Source of the DNA: Candidatus Altarchaeales archaeon WOR_SM1_86-2
GTDB lineage: Archaea > Altiarchaeota > Altiarchaeia > IMC4 > MCBC01
DNA: 7,340 nt
Reading direction: 5' to 3'
Assembly (NCBI GenBank): GCA_001723855.1
Contig: MCBC01000064.1
Span: forward strand, 1-7,340
Positions 5,098 through 7,340 of the stretch are shown piece after piece. The position numbers were made by a program, and so were the translations under genes. How positions within the stretch are numbered: the first letter of the stretch is position 1; each line of letters opens with the position of its first letter. Below the pieces are notes generated by a model. It worked only from the letters and a program-made list of their open reading frames with translations. It searched no databases and was not told where the DNA came from.

Positions 5098-5107
5098 TTT
5101 ATATAAT
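5098..5107 (+). promoter_or_regulatory. psmA: TATA-like box for psmA
   Basis: TTTATATAAT fits the archaeal TATA consensus and is followed by the AT-rich TTAAAATTAATTAA. Transcription starting about 25 bases downstream would begin near 5123-5130, leaving a leader of roughly 65-70 bases before the psmA ATG. The T-rich sequence upstream has no clear purine-rich BRE. Confidence 0.5.
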
Positions 5108-5122
5108 TTAAAATTAATTAAC

Positions 5123-5170
5123 AACCTTTTAGAAAGACAGCAAAATTTCAAAGAAATTTTTGCGAAGGTT
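5123..5170 (+). promoter_or_regulatory. Hairpin in the psmA leader
   Basis: The inner arms GCAAAATTTC (5140-5149) and GAAATTTTTGC (5153-5163) pair with one bulged T around loop AAA. The outer arms AACCTT (5123-5128) and AAGGTT (5165-5170) can extend it, with an 11-base asymmetric left-side loop. The right outer arm is part of AAGGTTGATC, the only Shine-Dalgarno-like sequence before psmA, but this lies about 20 bases from the ATG, too far for normal use. Confidence 0.4.
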
Positions 5171-5193
5171 GATCAAAAACAAAATTAGCGAAA

Positions 5194-5925
5194 ATGTATC
5201 CTATGGGGCCCTCTGCATACGACAGAGCAATCACTGTATTCAGCCCGGACGGGAGATTATTCCAGGTTGAGTACGCAAGGGAAGCGGTTAAGAGAGGGAC
5301 GACCGCCGTTGGATTAACTTATGACAAAGGGGTTTTGCTGGCTGTGGATAAGAGCATAGGCACGCCTCTAATTGTCCCGGAGTCCATAGAGAAGATATTC
5401 CAGGCAGACGAGCATGTCGGAATCGCAGCCTCCGGGTTAGTTGCGGATGCCCGTCATCTGGTTGAGCACGCTCGCGTTCGCGCACAAAGAAATCGCATAG
5501 CATATAACGAGCCGATTTCCGTTGCCACCCTGACCCGCGAGATATGCGACGTAGAGCAGGCTTACACGCAGTACGGGGGTGCCCGCCCGTTTGGGGTGGC
5601 GCTGCTTATAGCGGGGGTGAACGAAGAGCCCGAACTTTTTGAAACGGACCCGAGCGGGGCATTTACCGAATACACGGCTACTGCAATTGGAATGGGCAAG
5701 CGGGATGTTGAAAAAATTTTCGAGAAGACGCACAGAAAGAGCATGAAACGGAATGACGCGGTCAGTCTGGCATTACAGGCGCTAAACTCCGTGTCAGAGG
5801 GAACGATCAAGGTTGAGAACATCGATATGGTCACAATCGATCTGGATCACAAGTATATGAAAGTTGACAAGGAAGAAATTTCCAGGATCGTGGGTGGGTT
5901 GAAAACGTCCGGGACGAAGGAATAA
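5194..5925 (+). CDS. psmA: Proteasome subunit alpha (archaeal 20S core)
   Basis: 243 residues, the usual archaeal alpha length. Seen: the alpha N-terminal signature YDRAITVFSPDGRLFQVEYA (9-28), containing the gate residues Tyr9, Asp10, Pro18 and Tyr27; RGTTAVG (34-40); SIEKIF (64-69), whose Lys67 aligns with the pocket lysine that binds the C-terminal HbYX tails of the PAN ATPase; SGLVADAR (80-87); and QYGGARPFG (126-134). There is no N-terminal catalytic threonine, as expected for alpha. Known: seven alpha subunits form each outer ring of the 20S proteasome, gating entry to the beta-subunit chamber in the cytoplasm. ATG 5194 is the only upstream choice (in-frame TGA at 5170-5172); ATG 5203 (Met4) is an alternative. 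No beta subunit, PAN, SBDS or exosome gene is next to it here. It converges on the next gene with 8 bases between stops. Confidence 0.97.
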   Translation: MYPMGPSAYDRAITVFSPDGRLFQVEYAREAVKRGTTAVGLTYDKGVLLAVDKSIGTPLIVPESIEKIFQADEHVGIAASGLVADARHLVEHARVRAQRNRIAYNEPISVATLTREICDVEQAYTQYGGARPFGVALLIAGVNEEPELFETDPSGAFTEYTATAIGMGKRDVEKIFEKTHRKSMKRNDAVSLALQALNSVSEGTIKVENIDMVTIDLDHKYMKVDKEEISRIVGGLKTSGTKE

Positions 5926-5933
5926 GAATATCG

Positions 5934-6503
5934 CTACATCAACCCCTTTTCAAACGCCTCTTTATGTATCCGCGCTGCAGCATGCAGCGCACTTTTAGGC
6001 CCCCCGGAACCCCTGCAAATATACTGTGCCAGCAGTCCGATTTTCTCAAGAGCCTCGGCAGCATCCATCCCGACAACCTCTTCTGCAATAAAATACGCTG
6101 CCCCGCAGGGAGAACTTTTCTTCACTTCCACTTCTTTGACTTTCCTGCCCACGGTTTTTACTTTAAACACCGGAACCCCGAATTCTTCTGATATGTCTGC
6201 CGCACAAAAACATCCGACCCGGAGAACATTTGGGAGGTCGCACTTAGCGGTGGTGATCACCTTTTTTGCATCCTCAAGCGCATATACAACATCCGAGTGA
6301 GCCGAATAGTCCAGGATTACATCCGCTTCAAAAATAGAATCCGGGATTGAATTCCTTATCCCTGCCATGTCATCCACTATCCCCTGCAGGTTATCAAGCT
6401 GCACCAGGGATATGATTTCTGTTTTCTTGCCCCTCTTCTTTACAATCTCCATAAACCTTTCTGCGCACATGCTCAGCCCGAGAATTGAAACTTTTGTCAC
6501 CAT
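5934..6503 (-). CDS. DUF166 family protein, Cys-rich
   Basis: 189 residues. Seen: an N-terminal Rossmann-like start (VTKVSILGL, 2-10), ADVILDYSAHSDVVYALED (60-78), VITTAKCDLPNVLRVGCFCA (82-101), EVKKSSPCGAAYFIAEEVVG (126-145) and a C-terminal helix ARIHKEAFEKG (177-187). The PCG-x-x-Y/W-F-x-A motif, the upstream CFC pair and the late cysteine (Cys163) are the marks of DUF166 (PF02593), a mostly archaeal family. Some members have carried a putative thymidylate synthase label on thin evidence, so no activity is assigned here. Six cysteines (13, 88, 98, 100, 133, 163) in 189 residues suggest metal or Fe-S binding (inference). It is somewhat shorter than the members I recall. ATG 6503 has no Shine-Dalgarno site, only AT-rich DNA, so a leaderless transcript is likely. 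It diverges from the cis-prenyltransferase gene. Confidence 0.75.
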   Translation of the reverse strand: MVTKVSILGLSMCAERFMEIVKKRGKKTEIISLVQLDNLQGIVDDMAGIRNSIPDSIFEADVILDYSAHSDVVYALEDAKKVITTAKCDLPNVLRVGCFCAADISEEFGVPVFKVKTVGRKVKEVEVKKSSPCGAAYFIAEEVVGMDAAEALEKIGLLAQYICRGSGGPKSALHAAARIHKEAFEKGLM

Positions 6504-6549
6504 GTTTTTATTTTTTATTTATATTTTCTAATTATTTTAAAAAAGAAGA
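6504..6549. promoter_or_regulatory. Shared divergent promoter region
   Basis: These 46 bases between two divergent start codons are almost entirely A and T. On the plus strand TTTATATTTT (6518-6527) is placed so that transcription would begin within a few bases of the ATG at 6550. On the minus strand TATAAATA or TTAAAATAA can serve the gene starting at 6503. Neither gene has a Shine-Dalgarno site, which fits leaderless mRNAs in both directions. Confidence 0.55.
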
Positions 6550-7227
6550 ATGCATGTTGGTCTAATCCCGGACGGTAACAGGAGGTATATGAAAAATGAG
6601 GATATAGATCTCAAATCTGCGTATCTCCAGGGGATCAATAAATTCTATGATTTTTTGGAGTGGTGCGTTGATCTGGGGGTGGATGATGTCACCATTTACG
6701 CTTTATCCATCGAGAACATAGAAAGAAGAAGTGAAGAGGAGCTTTATGTTCTTTTTGATATATTCTCCAAGTCCGCAGAGGACGCCCTCAATGATGAGCG
6801 GATTCACAAAAACAGGATAAGGATTAATGTCTGCGGCAATAAAGAGATCATCTCCGTGAAAGAAAACGGCTCAAATCTCCTGGATAGCATGAACAAGCTT
6901 GAGGCCTCGACCCGGAACTATAGCGAGCATAAATTAAACCTGGCAATAGGATACGGGGGGAGGCAGGAGATAATAAATGCCGCAGCAAGCGCCCTCGATA
7001 ATGGTCTGGAATTAAATCCCGAGAATATCAGTAAATTCCTATGGGTTAAAGACGAGCCGGATATTATCATAAGAACGGGGGAGCACAGGATAAGCAACTT
7101 TTTGTTATGGCAGGGGGCTTACTCGGAAATATATTTTGCGGACAAATTATGGCCCGATTTCCAGAGAGAGGATTTAATGAAAGCGATAAAGATGTATAGT
7201 TCCATAGATAGAAAGTTTGGGAAGTGA
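6550..7227 (+). CDS. uppS: Cis-prenyltransferase, UppS family (polyprenyl diphosphate synthase)
   Basis: 225 residues, shorter than most family members (about 240-260). An in-frame TAA at 6538-6540 leaves ATG 6550 as the only start, directly before the first motif. Seen: HVGLIPDGNRR (2-12) with catalytic Asp8 and Asn10; VTIYALSIENIERR (47-60); LNLAIGYGGRQEI (129-141); DEPDIIIRTGEHRISNFLLW (168-187); SEIYF (192-196) with the metal-linked Glu193; and LWPDF (200-204). Known: these enzymes elongate allylic diphosphates with isopentenyl diphosphate in cis to make the long polyprenyl carrier lipid for glycosylation. Oddities: the usual GHxxG segment is replaced by Y-L-Q-G (25-28), the TEN-W tryptophan is Ile57, and the phosphate-binding RTGGExR is one residue shorter (R-T-G-E-H-R). 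It may therefore be a paralogue with altered product length or substrate rather than the main carrier-lipid synthase. Confidence 0.88.
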   Translation: MHVGLIPDGNRRYMKNEDIDLKSAYLQGINKFYDFLEWCVDLGVDDVTIYALSIENIERRSEEELYVLFDIFSKSAEDALNDERIHKNRIRINVCGNKEIISVKENGSNLLDSMNKLEASTRNYSEHKLNLAIGYGGRQEIINAAASALDNGLELNPENISKFLWVKDEPDIIIRTGEHRISNFLLWQGAYSEIYFADKLWPDFQREDLMKAIKMYSSIDRKFGK

Positions 7228-7340
7228 AAAAAAACAATAAATCCTTATGTTGACTAAGGGATGGTATCTCTACCAAACTGGTTCAGTTTTGTTTGAATTT
7301 CCCCACTGCTTGTGAATGTGGAAAGTACTGACATGTATGT
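7228..7340. other. Intergenic tail of the window with a weak hairpin
   Basis: No gene is visible. AAACTG (7275-7280) and CAGTTT (7284-7289) form a 6-bp stem with loop GTT followed by the T-rich TGTTTG, a possible terminator for the cis-prenyltransferase gene 48 bases upstream. The rest shows nothing recognisable. Confidence 0.35.

Larger units (their letters stand above)
4706..5193. other. Long AT-rich intergenic region between the orphan gene and psmA
   Basis: No credible gene is visible. From left to right it holds the orphan gene's ribosome binding site, degenerate repeats at 4763-4855, an AT-rich stretch with AGGAGAGGG near 4930 that precedes no start at usable distance, a 41-codon open frame (4986-5111) without a suitable ribosome binding site, and the promoter and leader of psmA. 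Confidence 0.55.

Noticed and set aside
4986..5111. 41-codon open frame before psmA
   Set aside because: It has no ribosome binding site at a usable distance, no recognisable motif, and ends inside the psmA promoter.
1..7340. CRISPR array, insertion sequence, rRNA or integrase
   Set aside because: No regularly spaced identical repeats, transposase-like frame, rRNA segment or recombinase motif was seen.

Overview
The window looks like a chromosomal segment of a euryarchaeon, most likely of the Methanosarcinales/ANME type. The evidence is an archaeal proteasome alpha subunit with a Methanosarcina-like N-terminus, a DUF166 protein (a mostly archaeal family), a stand-alone LigD-type 3'-phosphoesterase, an archaeal-style cis-prenyltransferase, TATA-like boxes, and several genes without a Shine-Dalgarno site. 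Genus cannot be fixed from the sequence alone.

Layout. Positions 1-703 hold no convincing gene but are rich in inverted repeats: two back-to-back perfect hairpins (336-391) and a complex set of competing stems (517-629) ahead of the first operon. Positions 704-3193 are a tight same-strand cluster with gaps of 11-14 bases: tusA-like sulfur carrier, DsrE2-like protein, an IscS/NifS-like protein, and an IscU scaffold fused to a C-terminal MIP18/DUF59 domain. A small DUF4405-type two-helix membrane protein (3295-3585) and a stand-alone LigD-type phosphoesterase (3688-4083) follow on the same strand. An AT-rich orphan gene of unknown function lies on the minus strand (4256-4705), with degenerate repeats upstream of it and a hairpin/small-ORF region downstream. 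About 490 bases of AT-rich intergenic DNA lead to psmA (5194-5925), with a TATA-like box and a structured leader. psmA converges, with only 8 bases between stops, on a Cys-rich DUF166 protein (5934-6503, minus). That gene shares a 46-base AT-rich divergent intergenic region with a cis-prenyltransferase of the UppS family (6550-7227, plus).

How the genes may work together. The first four genes read as a sulfur-handling and Fe-S assembly unit. The notable point is that the IscS-like protein keeps its mobile-loop cysteine (Cys327) but has Thr207 where the PLP Schiff-base lysine should be, and several other PLP-site residues are also changed. It is therefore unlikely to be a cysteine desulfurase. 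A comparable loss is known for Archaeoglobus fulgidus IscS. With TusA and DsrE2 (persulfide carriers) encoded just upstream and an IscU-DUF59 fusion just downstream, the parsimonious inference is Fe-S assembly supplied by sulfide or protein persulfide rather than by cysteine desulfuration. This is the best candidate here for an under-described system. The remaining genes look like independent transcription units.
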